Positions 1 to 8,485 are shown, counted from the stretch's first letter. The stretch is DNA of 64,000 nt from Pseudomonadota bacterium (GCA_023387335.1 JAEWIF010000050.1:62001-126000); one strand, 5' to 3'. The notes: generated by a model not told the origin, from the sequence alone. A program made the numbers and translations.

Positions 1-1
1 G

Positions 2-784
2 CCGATCATCTCGGTGCCGCAGTTCCTGCCCACCATCCGCACGCTGACCGAAACGCTGGACGCCGCGGGCTACCAGCTGATCCTGGGCCAGAGCGGCTAC
101 GACTACTCGCGCGAGGAGCGGCTGATCGACACCATGCTCGCGCGCCGGCCCGACGGCATCGTGGTCGCGGGTCTCGTGCGGTCGGAGCAGGCCCGTGATC
201 GGCTGCGCCGGGTGGGCATCCCCGTGGTCGAGACCTGGGACATCAGCGACCGCCCGATCGACGTGGTGGTCGGTTTCTCGCACCTGAAGGTGGGCAGCGC
301 GGTCGCGGGCTATTTCCTTTCGCGCGGCTGGGAGCGCGTCGCCGTCGCCACCGGCGACGACCAGCGCGCGATGCAGCGCCTGGAGGGCTTCTGCGCCGCT
401 TGCGGCCGCGACGTGCCCGTCGTGAAAGTGCCGGCGCCGAGCAACCTGGCCGTCGGGCGCCGCGCGCTGGCGGAACTGCTGGAGCGCGAACCGAAGCTGC
501 AGGCGATCAGCTGCAGCTCCGACGGCCTGGCGCAAGGCGTGCTGGTCGAGGCCGCAAGCCGCGGCCTGCGCGTGCCCGAGGACCTGGCGGTCTGCGGCTT
601 CGGCGACGCCGACTTCGCCGCGCACCTGCTGCCTTCGCTCACCACCGTCCATGTCGATGGCGCCGAGATCGGCCGCCGCGCCGCGCAACTCATCCTCGAC
701 CGCTGCAACGGCACGCCGGTCGAGCAACCCGTCGTCGATCTGGGCTTCCGCATCGTCGAGCGGCAATCCACGTCCGTGAAGTGA
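2..784 (+). CDS. LacI-family transcriptional regulator, 5' truncated by window edge
   Basis: C-terminal part of a LacI/GalR-type repressor. The frame is open from base 2, so the DNA-binding helix-turn-helix lies outside the window. About 260 residues are visible, corresponding to the periplasmic-binding-protein-like effector domain: a 'PDGIVVAG' strand, a 'GYFLSRGWERVAVATG' subdomain crossover, and the late 'VPEDLAVCGFGDADFA' and 'PSLTTVHVD' signatures typical of the family. The stop is only 5 bases before the garD start, so the two genes are probably one transcript. The regulator therefore probably senses galactarate or a related sugar acid; that ligand is inferred from context. A GTG at 14 is in frame but is internal to the protein. 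Confidence 0.93.
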   Translation, partial: PIISVPQFLPTIRTLTETLDAAGYQLILGQSGYDYSREERLIDTMLARRPDGIVVAGLVRSEQARDRLRRVGIPVVETWDISDRPIDVVVGFSHLKVGSAVAGYFLSRGWERVAVATGDDQRAMQRLEGFCAACGRDVPVVKVPAPSNLAVGRRALAELLEREPKLQAISCSSDGLAQGVLVEAASRGLRVPEDLAVCGFGDADFAAHLLPSLTTVHVDGAEIGRRAAQLILDRCNGTPVEQPVVDLGFRIVERQSTSVK

Positions 785-789
785 TCACC

Positions 790-2373
790 ATGCAGACCCC
801 GCAACGCCCTCCCCTGCACATCGTCATGCACCCCGCCGACAACGTCGCCATCGTGGCGAACGACGGCGGGCTGCCCAGCGGCGCCACGCTGTCCAACGGA
901 CTCGTGCTCCAGGAGCGCGTGCCGCAGGGCCACAAGGTGGCGCTGGTGGACATCCGCGCCGGCAGCGCCGTCAAGCGCTACGACGTCACGATCGGCTACG
1001 CGCTGGACGACATCGCCGCCGGCCGCTGGGTCCACGAGCGGCTGCTGCGCATGCCGGACGCGCGCGAGCTGGCCGACCTGCCGATGGCGACGGTCAAGCG
1101 CGAGCTGCCGCCGCTGGAGGGCTACACCTTCGAGGGCTTCCGCAATCCGGACGGCTCGGTGGGCACGCGCAACATCCTGGCGATCACGCAGACCGTGCAG
1201 TGCGTAGCCGGCGTCACCGCCTTCGCCGTGCAGCGCATCAAGGCCGAACTGCTGCCGAAATTCCCGAACGTGGACGACGTGGTGGCGCTGGAGCACGGCT
1301 ACGGCTGCGGCGTGGCCATCGACGCGCCGGACGCCGTGATCCCGATCCGCACGCTGCGCAACATCAGCCTCAATCCCAACTTCGGCGGCGAGGTGATGGT
1401 GGTGAGCCTGGGCTGCGAGAAGCTGCAGCCCGAGCGCCTGCTGCCGCCGGGCAGCATCCCGCTGGTGGACGAGCGCAACGTAGCCGACGTCGGCACGAAC
1501 GCGGACACCGGCCTGGACGTGGTCTGCCTGCAGGACGAAGCGCACGTCGGCTTCATGTCCATGGTCGAGTCGATCATGCGGCAGGCCGAGCAGCACCTGG
1601 AGCGGCTGAACGCGCGGCGGCGCGAGACGGTGCCGGCCAGCGAACTCGTGGTCGGCGTGCAGTGCGGCGGCAGCGACGCCTTCTCCGGCGTCACCGCCAA
1701 TCCGGCCGTGGGCTTCTGCGCCGACCTGCTGGTGCGCGCGGGCGCGAGCGTGATGTTCTCGGAGACGACCGAGGTGCGCGACGCGGTGGCGCAGCTCACC
1801 TCGCGCGCCGCGACGCCGGAGATCGCGGAAGGCATCGTGCGCGAGATGGCCTGGTACGACGCCTACCTGCAGCGCGGCTCGGTGGACCGGGGCGCGAACA
1901 CCACGCCGGGCAACAAGAAGGGCGGGCTCGCCAACATCGTCGAGAAGGCCATGGGCTCGGTCATCAAGTCGGGCAGCGCCGAGATCGCTGGCGTGCTGGC
2001 GCCGGGCGAGAAGCTGAAGAACCGCGGCCTCACCTACGCGGCCACGCCGGCGAGCGACTTTATCTGCGGCACGCTGCAGCTGGCCGCCGGCATGAACCTG
2101 CACGTGTTCACCACCGGCCGCGGCACGCCCTACGGCCTGGCCGAGGTGCCGGTGATCAAGGTCGCCACGCGCACCGACCTCGCGCGCCGCTGGCACGACC
2201 TGATGGACATCAACGCCGGCAAGATCGCCGACGGCGAAGCCACGATCGAGGAAGTGGGCTGGGAGATGTTCCGCCTGATGCTCGACGTGGCGAGCGGCCG
2301 CACGAAGACCTGGGCCGAGCAATGGAAGCTGGCGAACCAGCTGGTGCTGTTCAATCCGGCGCCGGTGACGTGA
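790..2373 (+). CDS. garD: Galactarate dehydratase
   Basis: Predicted to dehydrate galactarate (mucate) to 5-keto-4-deoxy-glucarate in the cytoplasm, the first step of galactarate catabolism. The 527-residue product matches the length of E. coli GarD (523) and follows it closely throughout as I recall that sequence. An N-terminal SAF-like domain (about residues 10-90, 'ADNVAIVANDGG') is followed by the UxaA/GarD catalytic region, with 'PPLEGYTFEGFRNPDGSVGT', 'LEHGYGCGVAIDAP', 'SLGCEKLQPERLL', 'GVQCGGSDAFSGVTANPAVG' and a C-terminal 'NPAPVT'. ATG 790 was chosen because it aligns with the family N-terminus; upstream in-frame starts lie inside the regulator gene. No transporter or aldolase of the pathway is visible downstream; a tRNA gene on the other strand follows. 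Confidence 0.95.
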   Translation: MQTPQRPPLHIVMHPADNVAIVANDGGLPSGATLSNGLVLQERVPQGHKVALVDIRAGSAVKRYDVTIGYALDDIAAGRWVHERLLRMPDARELADLPMATVKRELPPLEGYTFEGFRNPDGSVGTRNILAITQTVQCVAGVTAFAVQRIKAELLPKFPNVDDVVALEHGYGCGVAIDAPDAVIPIRTLRNISLNPNFGGEVMVVSLGCEKLQPERLLPPGSIPLVDERNVADVGTNADTGLDVVCLQDEAHVGFMSMVESIMRQAEQHLERLNARRRETVPASELVVGVQCGGSDAFSGVTANPAVGFCADLLVRAGASVMFSETTEVRDAVAQLTSRAATPEIAEGIVREMAWYDAYLQRGSVDRGANTTPGNKKGGLANIVEKAMGSVIKSGSAEIAGVLAPGEKLKNRGLTYAATPASDFICGTLQLAAGMNLHVFTTGRGTPYGLAEVPVIKVATRTDLARRWHDLMDINAGKIADGEATIEEVGWEMFRLMLDVASGRTKTWAEQWKLANQLVLFNPAPVT

Positions 2374-2385
2374 GCGGGAGGGGAT

Positions 2386-2475
2386 TGGCGGAGAGTGTGA
2401 GATTCGAACTCACGGACGTCTTTCGACGTCGCCGGTTTTCAAGACCGGTGCATTCAACCGCTCTGCCAACTCTCC
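2386..2475 (-). tRNA. tRNA-Ser (anticodon UGA)
   Basis: 90-nt tRNA read on the minus strand with an encoded CCA end (plus 2386-2388 TGG). The acceptor arms GGAGAGT and ACTCTCC pair perfectly. The anticodon stem CCGGT/ACCGG encloses TGA (plus 2439-2441 tca). There is a long class II variable arm (GACGTC/GACGTC hairpin) and a T loop TTCGAAT, as expected for tRNA-Ser. Confidence 0.98.
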
Positions 2476-2559
2476 GGGAGCGGTGATTCTAGGCGTCCGG
2501 CCGCGCCGGGCCTTCACGGATGAGCTTGCCCTGGCGCGACCGTCGGGCAAAATGAATTC

Positions 2560-2886
2560 GTGACCTACCGCGAACTGTTGCAAACCTCGCTCGACCTGGG
2601 CCTTCCGGTCGAGAGGGCGCTGGAGTTCCTGCGCGGCAACGGGGCGTCGCCGATGGAAGCGGCCCGTGCGGTCCAGGAGGCCACGGGCACCAGCTTCGAT
2701 GAGGCACGGGCGCTGGTCGCGCGCTCGCGCGCCTGGTCGGGTCCCCGCTCGGGCGTGCAGCCGGCTTCGGCCCGGCCGCGCGAGTGGTACGGCGCGATCG
2801 GCCAGCACGGCCGATCGGGCCACGGCGCGGCCAGCGTGCTGCCGCACCTGGTGCGGCTGGCGCCGTCGCAAGCCGCCAAGCGCTAG
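2560..2886 (+). CDS. Small hypothetical protein
   Basis: 108-residue product that I do not recognise. The first half is helical and looks like two short helical modules ('LDLGLPVERALEFLRGNG' and 'MEAARAVQEATGTSFDEA'); the second half is Arg/Gly/Pro rich. It begins at a GTG without a strong ribosome binding site and overlaps the 3' end of convergent hemW by 4 bases (2883-2886). Third-position G/C bias is like the neighbours. A TTGCCC/GGGCAA inverted repeat (2526-2531 and 2545-2550) sits just upstream. It could be a lineage-specific gene; translation is plausible but not proven. Confidence 0.55.
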   Translation: MTYRELLQTSLDLGLPVERALEFLRGNGASPMEAARAVQEATGTSFDEARALVARSRAWSGPRSGVQPASARPREWYGAIGQHGRSGHGAASVLPHLVRLAPSQAAKR

Positions 2887-4082
2887 CCTTCCAGAAAGAG
2901 ACTCTGCAGGTCGCTGAGGAAATCGAAGCCCTGCTCGGTGGGCTGCACCCAGCCGCCATCGACCGTGAGCAGGCCCTTGCGCTGCCCTTCTTCCAATCCG
3001 CCCTGGATCGCCGACAGCGGCAGGCCGGTTCGTTCGAAGAACGACGGCAGTGAGAAGCCCTGCCGCAGGCGCAGCGTGTTGAGCATGAACTCGAACGGCA
3101 GCTGCTTGCGACCGACTTCCTCTTCCTGCGCGACGGCCTGGCCGGTGAGCGCGTTGTCCATGTACAGCCGCGGATCGCGATAGCGGATCTGCCGCACGAC
3201 GCGGTGCGCGAAGCTCAGCTTGCCGTGCGCCCCCGCGCCCAGCCCGAGGTAGTCGCCGAACTGCCAGTAGTTCAGGTTGTGATGGCAGGCGTGGCCGGGC
3301 TTGGCATAGGCCGAGACTTCGTAGCGCTCCAGGCCGGCGCCCGTCGTCATCTCGGTGATGCGGTCCAGCATCGCGTAGGCCAGGTCGTCGTCGGGCACGC
3401 GCGGCGGGAACTTGGCGAACACCGTGTTCGGCTCGATCGTGAGGTGGTAGACCGACAGGTGCGGCGGCATCAGCGCCAGCGCCTGCGCGAGGTCCCGCTC
3501 CAGCATCGGCAGGTCCTGCCCCGGCAGCGCATACATCAGGTCCAGGTTGAAGGTGTCGAAGGCGAGCGCCGCTTCTTCGGCGGCGGCGATGGCCTGCCGG
3601 CTGTCGTGCACGCGGCCCAGCGCGCGCAGCTTCTCGTCGTCGAAACTCTGCACGCCGATCGACAGCCGGGTGACGCCGGCGTCGCGGAACGCGCGGAAGC
3701 GGTCCTTCTCGAAGGTGCCGGGATTGGCTTCCAGCGTGATCTCGCAGCCGGGCTCCAGTTTCAGCCGCGCGCGCAGGCCGGCAATCAGCGACTCGATGCC
3801 CGCGGGCGAGAACAGGCTGGGCGTGCCGCCGCCGATGAAGATGCTGTGCACGGTGCGGCCCCACACCAGCGGGAGCGAAGCCTCGAGATCGGCCATCACC
3901 GCGTCCAGGTAGCGCTGCTCGGGGATCTCGCCCTTGGCCTCGTGCGAGTTGAAGTCGCAGTACGGGCACTTGCGCAGGCACCAGGGCAGATGCACGTACA
4001 CCGACAGCGGCGGCAGCGCGGGCAGCTGCAGCAGCCCGGGCCGCATGTAGTGCGCGGGATCCGGTCGCGTCGTCGTGTTCAC
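2883..4082 (-). CDS. hemW: Radical SAM heme chaperone HemW
   Basis: Predicted cytoplasmic radical-SAM-family heme chaperone that delivers heme to respiratory enzymes; older annotations call it an oxygen-independent coproporphyrinogen oxidase-like protein. The 399-residue product has the [4Fe-4S] signature CLRKCPYC (CxxxCxxC) near residue 40, 'GGGTPSLF', 'EANPGTFEKDR' and 'RLSIGVQSFDDEKL', all typical of HemW. The HemW-specific C-terminal domain follows. Start GTG 4082 overlaps the rdgB stop as GTGA (4079-4082), consistent with coupling; ATG 4046 is an alternative that shortens it by 12 residues. The gene is third in rph-rdgB-hemW. A heme-handling protein fits the cytochrome oxidase locus elsewhere in the window. 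Confidence 0.95.
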   Translation of the reverse strand: MNTTTRPDPAHYMRPGLLQLPALPPLSVYVHLPWCLRKCPYCDFNSHEAKGEIPEQRYLDAVMADLEASLPLVWGRTVHSIFIGGGTPSLFSPAGIESLIAGLRARLKLEPGCEITLEANPGTFEKDRFRAFRDAGVTRLSIGVQSFDDEKLRALGRVHDSRQAIAAAEEAALAFDTFNLDLMYALPGQDLPMLERDLAQALALMPPHLSVYHLTIEPNTVFAKFPPRVPDDDLAYAMLDRITEMTTGAGLERYEVSAYAKPGHACHHNLNYWQFGDYLGLGAGAHGKLSFAHRVVRQIRYRDPRLYMDNALTGQAVAQEEEVGRKQLPFEFMLNTLRLRQGFSLPSFFERTGLPLSAIQGGLEEGQRKGLLTVDGGWVQPTEQGFDFLSDLQSLFLEG

Positions 4083-4687
4083 AGCCAGCGCTCCCGCATC
4101 AGCTGCACCATCTGCCGGGCCGCCTGGCCGCGATGGCTGTTGGCGTTCTTCACCTCGGGGGGCAGCTGCGCGAAGGTCTTGCCGAAGCCCGGGATGAACA
4201 TCACGGGATCGAAGCCGAAGCCGTGTTCGCCCACGGGCTGCTGCGCGATCTCGCCGACGGCGCGGCCCACCGCGATCAGCGGCTCGGGGTCCTGCGGCGA
4301 GCGTACGGCGACCAGCGTGCTGACCAGCGCGGCGCGGCGGTCCTGCACGCCGCGCATCTGCTCGAGCAGCGCCTTGACGTTGTTGTCGTCGCCCTTCTCG
4401 TAGCCGAACTGCGTGGCGTAGTAGGCCGTGTCCACGCCGGGCAGGCCGCCGAAGGCATCGACGCACAGGCCGGCGTCGTCGGCCAGCGCCGGCAGGCCGC
4501 TGTGCTGCGCGGCATGGCGCGCCTTGGCCAAGGCGTTCTCGATGAAGGTGCGGTGCGGCTCCTCGGCTTCACCGATGCCCAGGTCGGCCTGCCGGACCAG
4601 CTCGATGCCCAGCGGCGCCAGCATGGCCTGCAGCTCCGCCAGCTTGCCGCGGTTGTTGGACGCCAGCACGATGCGCGGGACTTTCAC
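4079..4687 (-). CDS. rdgB: XTP/dITP pyrophosphatase (RdgB/HAM1)
   Basis: House-cleaning nucleotide pyrophosphatase that hydrolyses dITP, XTP and ITP to monophosphates and so keeps deaminated purines out of DNA and RNA. The 202-residue product has the family N-terminus 'IVLASNNRGKLAEL', the 'TFIENALAKARHAA' and 'ALADDAGLCVDAFGG' active-site segments, 'HGFGFDPVMFIP' and the C-terminal 'NSHRGQA' motif. It lies 12 bases downstream of rph and overlaps hemW by 4 bases, so rph-rdgB-hemW reads as one operon. Length and motifs are normal. Confidence 0.97.
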   Translation of the reverse strand: MKVPRIVLASNNRGKLAELQAMLAPLGIELVRQADLGIGEAEEPHRTFIENALAKARHAAQHSGLPALADDAGLCVDAFGGLPGVDTAYYATQFGYEKGDDNNVKALLEQMRGVQDRRAALVSTLVAVRSPQDPEPLIAVGRAVGEIAQQPVGEHGFGFDPVMFIPGFGKTFAQLPPEVKNANSHRGQAARQMVQLMRERWL

Positions 4688-4699
4688 GCGCGGATCTCC

Positions 4700-5440
4700 T
4701 CAGCGGGACAGCGGGGCCGACAAGGCCCTCGACTGCAGCTCGACCAGCTCGGCGATGCCCTTCTCGGCCAGGCGCAGCAGCTGGTCCATCTCGGCGCGCG
4801 TGAAGGCGACGCCCTCGGCCGTGCCCTGCACCTCCACGTAGTGGCCCGCGCCGGTCATCACGACGTTCATGTCGGTGTCGCAGGAGACGTCCTCCGCGTA
4901 TTCCAGGTCCAGCATCGGCGTGCCTTCCACGATGCCCACCGAGATCGCGGCCACGGGGCCGGTGATCGGGGAAGCGGCAAGCTTGCCGGTCGACATCAGC
5001 TGCGAGACGGCGTCCCGCGCGGCGACGAAAGCGCCGGTGATCGCCGCGGTGCGGGTGCCGCCGTCGGCCTGCAGCACGTCGCAATCGAGGTGGATGGTGC
5101 GCTCGCCCAGCGCCTTGAGGTCGAACACCGCGCGCAGCGAGCGGCCGATCAGGCGCTGGATCTCCTGGGTGCGGCCGCTCTGCTTGCCGCGGGCCGCTTC
5201 GCGGTCGCCGCGGGTGTGGGTGGCGCGCGGGAGCATGCCGTATTCGGCCGTCACCCAGCCTTCGCCGCTGCCGCGCTTGTGCGGCGGGACCTTGTCTTCG
5301 ACCGAGGCGGTGCACAGCACGCGCGTCTGGCCGAACTCGATGAGCACCGAGCCTTCGGCGTGGATGGTGAAGCCGCGCGTGATGCGCACGGGACGAAGCT
5401 GGTCGGCGGAACGGCCGCCGCTGCGGTTGAAAACGGTCAT
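4700..5440 (-). CDS. rph: Ribonuclease PH
   Basis: Phosphorolytic 3'-5' exoribonuclease that trims tRNA 3' ends. The 246-residue product begins 'MTVFNRSGGRSADQLRPV' and carries 'GSVLIEFGQTRVLCTASVE', 'GWVTAEYGMLPRATHTR', the RNase PH Arg-rich 'QSGRTQEIQRLIGRSLRA' and 'LDCDVLQADGGTRTAAITGA', all canonical. It is the first gene of rph-rdgB-hemW. It is followed in the same direction, 40 bases upstream on the minus strand, by the PP2C phosphatase gene, so read-through from the kinase/phosphatase pair is possible. Confidence 0.97.
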   Translation of the reverse strand: MTVFNRSGGRSADQLRPVRITRGFTIHAEGSVLIEFGQTRVLCTASVEDKVPPHKRGSGEGWVTAEYGMLPRATHTRGDREAARGKQSGRTQEIQRLIGRSLRAVFDLKALGERTIHLDCDVLQADGGTRTAAITGAFVAARDAVSQLMSTGKLAASPITGPVAAISVGIVEGTPMLDLEYAEDVSCDTDMNVVMTGAGHYVEVQGTAEGVAFTRAEMDQLLRLAEKGIAELVELQSRALSAPLSR

Positions 5441-5480
5441 GGAACGGAATCTTAGGCGCGCCGCGAAGCGGCGGCCGGGG

Positions 5481-6383
5481 TCAGCCCTTGCGGGCGGCGG
5501 AGCGCTTGATGGCCTCGTTGATCTCGGCGATGGAGCGCTCGATGGCTTCGTCGTCCAGGTCGTCGATGAGCGAGTCGATCATGCCGGCCTGGATGGTGGA
5601 GGCGAACACGCCTTCGGAAATGCTGTCGGTGGACACGCCGTGGGTGGACTCGAACGGATCGGGCGTCTCCCACTCCAGCGCGATGACCGTCACGTTGTCG
5701 CAGGTGTCGCCGCCGTTGCGCAGCGCCCTCTCGACCAGCTCGGGCACCGCCTCGGCCACCGGCTGGGTGCTCAGGTGGTGCACGATCTCGGATTCGTCGA
5801 CCGTGCCCCACAGGCCGTCGGAGCACAGCAGGATCTTGTCGCCTTCCTGCAGCACGACGGGGCCGGTGATGTCGAAGACCGGCTTGGTGGGCGAGCCCAG
5901 GCAGGTGAAAAGGATGTTGCGGTTGATGCGCTCGTTGCGCAGCACGCCGGTGCTGTGCTGCTCCAGGTACGAATGGTCGCGGGTGCGGGTGAGCAGCTCG
6001 CCGTTGCGCACCACGTACAGGCGCGAGTCGCCGCAATGCGCCCAGGTGGCCGACGTGCCTTGCAGGACGGCCGCCACCAGCGTGGTGCGCGGCGTGTCCA
6101 GCATGCCTTTCTCGGCGGCATACCGGATGATCTGGTGGTGCGCCCCCATCAGCGCGGCGGACAGGAATTCGGCCGGGTCGCGAACCTGCGGCCGCGCGTC
6201 GCGCTGGTAATGGGCGGAGATGGTCTGCAGCGCCAGTTGGGCGGCGACCTCGCCTTCCGGATGGCCGCCCATGCCGTCGGCCAGCACGAACAGGCCCGAC
6301 TCCCGCGTGTAGCAGTAGCCCATGCGGTCCTCGTTCTTCTCGCGCGAGCCCTTGCGGCTGATCTGGAAGACGGAGAATTTCAT
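5481..6383 (-). CDS. PP2C-type serine/threonine protein phosphatase
   Basis: Predicted soluble metal-dependent phosphatase acting on phosphoserine and phosphothreonine, of the Stp/PrpC group. The 300-residue product shows the metal-ligand motifs in order: 'REKNEDR' near residue 18, 'LADGMGGHPEGE' near 36, 'HCGDSRLYVVR' near 118, 'LCSDGLWG' near 186 and 'DNVTVIALEWE' near 226. No signal peptide or membrane segment is present. It lies 16 bases downstream of the adjacent kinase gene, a typical kinase/phosphatase pair. The C-terminal 50 residues are acidic and outside the core fold; a regulatory role for them would be speculation. Confidence 0.93.
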   Translation of the reverse strand: MKFSVFQISRKGSREKNEDRMGYCYTRESGLFVLADGMGGHPEGEVAAQLALQTISAHYQRDARPQVRDPAEFLSAALMGAHHQIIRYAAEKGMLDTPRTTLVAAVLQGTSATWAHCGDSRLYVVRNGELLTRTRDHSYLEQHSTGVLRNERINRNILFTCLGSPTKPVFDITGPVVLQEGDKILLCSDGLWGTVDESEIVHHLSTQPVAEAVPELVERALRNGGDTCDNVTVIALEWETPDPFESTHGVSTDSISEGVFASTIQAGMIDSLIDDLDDEAIERSIAEINEAIKRSAARKG

Positions 6384-6399
6384 GGGTGCGGACGCCTTC

Positions 6400-7407
6400 T
6401 TATTTCAGCTTGGCGCCGATCTGGGTGGCCCGGCGGATGCTCTTCTTGGAGTCCGACACCATGTTGTCGAACTGCAGGCGCATCTTCTCGCCGACCGTGA
6501 GCTTGGTGTAGCGGCGCTCGCCCTCGCGGCTGAGCTCCTTCTGCAGCGCGAACACCGATTGCGGGCGCGACAGCGGGTCCAGCGACATGCACCACTCGAC
6601 CACCTCGATCAGGTTGTCGGAGTACACGCCGCGCAGGCGCGACAGGGCCAGCGCGAGGCGGTCCTTCTCCAGGCGCTGCGGCGCGTCGTTGGGCGGATAG
6701 CCCTGCATGCAGGCGTAGATGCAGGCGCCGATGGCGTAGATGTCGGTCCACGGGCCCATGGACGAATCGCGCCGGTACATCTCGGGCGCGGCGAAGCCGG
6801 GCGTGTACATCGGGCGGATGAAGTTGCCTTCCTTGGACAGCACCTCGCGGGCGGCGCCGAAGTCGATCATCACCGCCTTGTTGTCGTCGGTGATGAAGAT
6901 GTTGGCCGGCTTGATGTCCAGGTGCAGCATCTTGTGCTGGTGCACGATGCGCAGGCCCCGCAGGATCTCGTCGAACAGCGAGCGGATGGTGGATTCGCGG
7001 AACACCTTCTGCTTCTTCAGCTCGCGCGCGGTGATGATGAAGTCCTGCAGGGTCGCGCCCTCCAGGTAGTTCATCACCATGTAGACGGTCTCGTTCTCGC
7101 GGAAGAAGTTCAGCACGCTCACCACGGAGGCATGCGAGATCTGCGCGAGCGAGCGGCCTTCCTCGAAGAAGCTCTTGAGGCCCAGGCGGTAGAGGGAGAG
7201 TTTCTCGGGCTGCACCTGCGGCAGCAGTTCGCCCGGTGCGCGGGTGGCCAGGGACGCGGGGAGGTATTCCTTGATGGCGACCTGCTGGCCCTCGTTGTCG
7301 ACGGCCAGGTACACCACGCCGAATCCGCCGGCGGAGAGCTTTCGCACCACCCGGTAGCCGCCGATGACGGTGTCCGGAGGCAAGGGCGCCGGCTTGACCT
7401 TTGACAT
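6400..7407 (-). CDS. Serine/threonine protein kinase (soluble, eukaryotic type)
   Basis: 335-residue Hanks-type kinase without a transmembrane segment or PASTA repeats. Visible motifs: glycine-rich loop 'LSAGGFGVVYL' (24-34), catalytic lysine K46 in 'VAIKEYL', catalytic loop 'HLDIKPANI' (162-170, Asp164 and Asn169), 'DFGAA' (182-186) and 'APE' (207-209). The catalytic Asp is preceded by Leu rather than Arg, so it is a non-RD kinase and probably not activated through the usual activation-loop/Arg contact. A C-terminal helical tail of about 60 residues is basic. It is divergent from yicC across 68 bases that contain a GGGCGG/CCGCCC inverted repeat (7421-7438). Its partner is the PP2C phosphatase downstream; substrates are unknown. 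Confidence 0.93.
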   Translation of the reverse strand: MSKVKPAPLPPDTVIGGYRVVRKLSAGGFGVVYLAVDNEGQQVAIKEYLPASLATRAPGELLPQVQPEKLSLYRLGLKSFFEEGRSLAQISHASVVSVLNFFRENETVYMVMNYLEGATLQDFIITARELKKQKVFRESTIRSLFDEILRGLRIVHQHKMLHLDIKPANIFITDDNKAVMIDFGAAREVLSKEGNFIRPMYTPGFAAPEMYRRDSSMGPWTDIYAIGACIYACMQGYPPNDAPQRLEKDRLALALSRLRGVYSDNLIEVVEWCMSLDPLSRPQSVFALQKELSREGERRYTKLTVGEKMRLQFDNMVSDSKKSIRRATQIGAKLK

Positions 7408-7475
7408 AATTTCAAGTCTAGGGCGGCGTGTACCGCCCCGTTATCCTCGCAATCCCGCAACACCCTCGAGAGTCG

Positions 7476-8393
7476 ATGCCAGTTTACAGCATGACCGGTT
7501 ACGCCAGCGGGCAACTCAGCCTGCCGCAAGCCGCGTCCGGCCAGGATGCCAGGGCCCACGCACAGGGCCGCCTGGGCCTGGAGATCCGCTCGGTCAACAG
7601 CCGATTCCTCGACCTGTCGTTCCGCCTCTCCGAGGAGTTGCGGCAGCACGAACCCGCCCTGCGCGAACTGCTGCAAGGCCGCCTCAAACGGGGCAAGGTC
7701 GAATTGCGCGCGGGTGTGGAATCCACGCAACCCGACGCCGTCCGTGACCCCACCGCCCGCATGTTGCAGCGCCTGGCCTCGGCCCAGGACACGGTGCGCA
7801 CCTGGCTGCCCGACGCCCGCTCCCTGAGCGTGGCCGACGTCCTGCGCCTGGGCGCGGCCGAAGAAGCGCCGCCGTCCGACCTGGGTCCGACGCTGCAGGA
7901 AGTCGCCAAACGGGCGATCGACGACCTGGTCGGCTCGCGCGAGCGTGAAGGCGCCCGACTGGCCAAGATGCTGCTCGGACACCTGGAGCAGCTGCGCGGG
8001 CTTGCGGAACAGGCCCGCCCGCTGGTGCCGCAACTGGTCGAACAGCAGCGCGCCCGCTTCCTCGAACGCTGGAACGAGGCCATGGGCCTGGCGGAAGGCA
8101 GCGCTTCGCCCGAGACGGCGCAGGACCGCGCACTCACCGAGGCCACCGCTTTCGCCATTCGCATCGACGTGGCCGAGGAACTCACCCGCCTGGCCGCCCA
8201 CATCGAGGAGATCGAGCGCCTGATCAAGAAAGGCGGCGAGGTCGGCAAGCGGCTGGACTTCCTGATCCAGGAGCTGCACCGCGAGGCCAACACCCTGGGT
8301 TCCAAGTCCGCGGCGCTGGAACTGACGCGGATCTCCGTGGACATGAAGGTCCTGATCGAGCAGATGCGCGAGCAGGTGCAGAACATCGAGTAG
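7476..8393 (+). CDS. yicC: YicC/YloC family endoribonuclease
   Basis: 305-residue protein of the YicC family, members of which have endoribonuclease activity and influence small RNA stability. N-terminal domain 'MPVYSMTGYASG' and 'LEIRSVNSRFLDLSFRL' (residues 1-60) is diagnostic; the C-terminal DUF1732 part has 'RIDVAEELTRLAAHIEEIERLI', 'VGKRLDFLIQELHREANTLGSK' and a terminal 'MREQVQNIE'. ATG 7476 matches the family N-terminus; an in-frame start 48 bases upstream lies in the intergenic region. First gene of yicC-gmk-rpoZ-spoT, a common proteobacterial order. Confidence 0.95.
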   Translation: MPVYSMTGYASGQLSLPQAASGQDARAHAQGRLGLEIRSVNSRFLDLSFRLSEELRQHEPALRELLQGRLKRGKVELRAGVESTQPDAVRDPTARMLQRLASAQDTVRTWLPDARSLSVADVLRLGAAEEAPPSDLGPTLQEVAKRAIDDLVGSREREGARLAKMLLGHLEQLRGLAEQARPLVPQLVEQQRARFLERWNEAMGLAEGSASPETAQDRALTEATAFAIRIDVAEELTRLAAHIEEIERLIKKGGEVGKRLDFLIQELHREANTLGSKSAALELTRISVDMKVLIEQMREQVQNIE

Positions 8394-8395
8394 TC

Positions 8396-8485
8396 AATGA
8401 GCCCCCACGTTCGCTCACTTCGTGTAGCTCTCTGCCCCCCGGGGGGGCCCAGGCCTCCTTGGGGCGGCCCGTCGGAGGCCTGACC
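8396..8485 (+). repeat. GC-rich structured intergenic element between yicC and gmk
   Basis: The 92-base gap holds a C6/G7 palindrome (8435-8447) followed by a 9-bp inverted repeat CAGGCCTCC / GGAGGCCTG (8450-8458 and 8474-8482), which ends 3 bases before the gmk start. The run 'TTGGGGCGGCCCGTCGG' lies in its loop. Sequences of this style recur between genes in many Comamonadaceae genomes in my recollection, so this is probably one copy of a dispersed repeat. Only one copy was noticed in this window. It lies inside an operon and would place a strong hairpin beside the gmk ribosome binding region. Confidence 0.5.

Noticed and set aside
5459..5473. CGCCGC/GCGGCG hairpin between the PP2C gene and rph as a terminator
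   Set aside because: A 6-bp stem without a T run; too weak to call.
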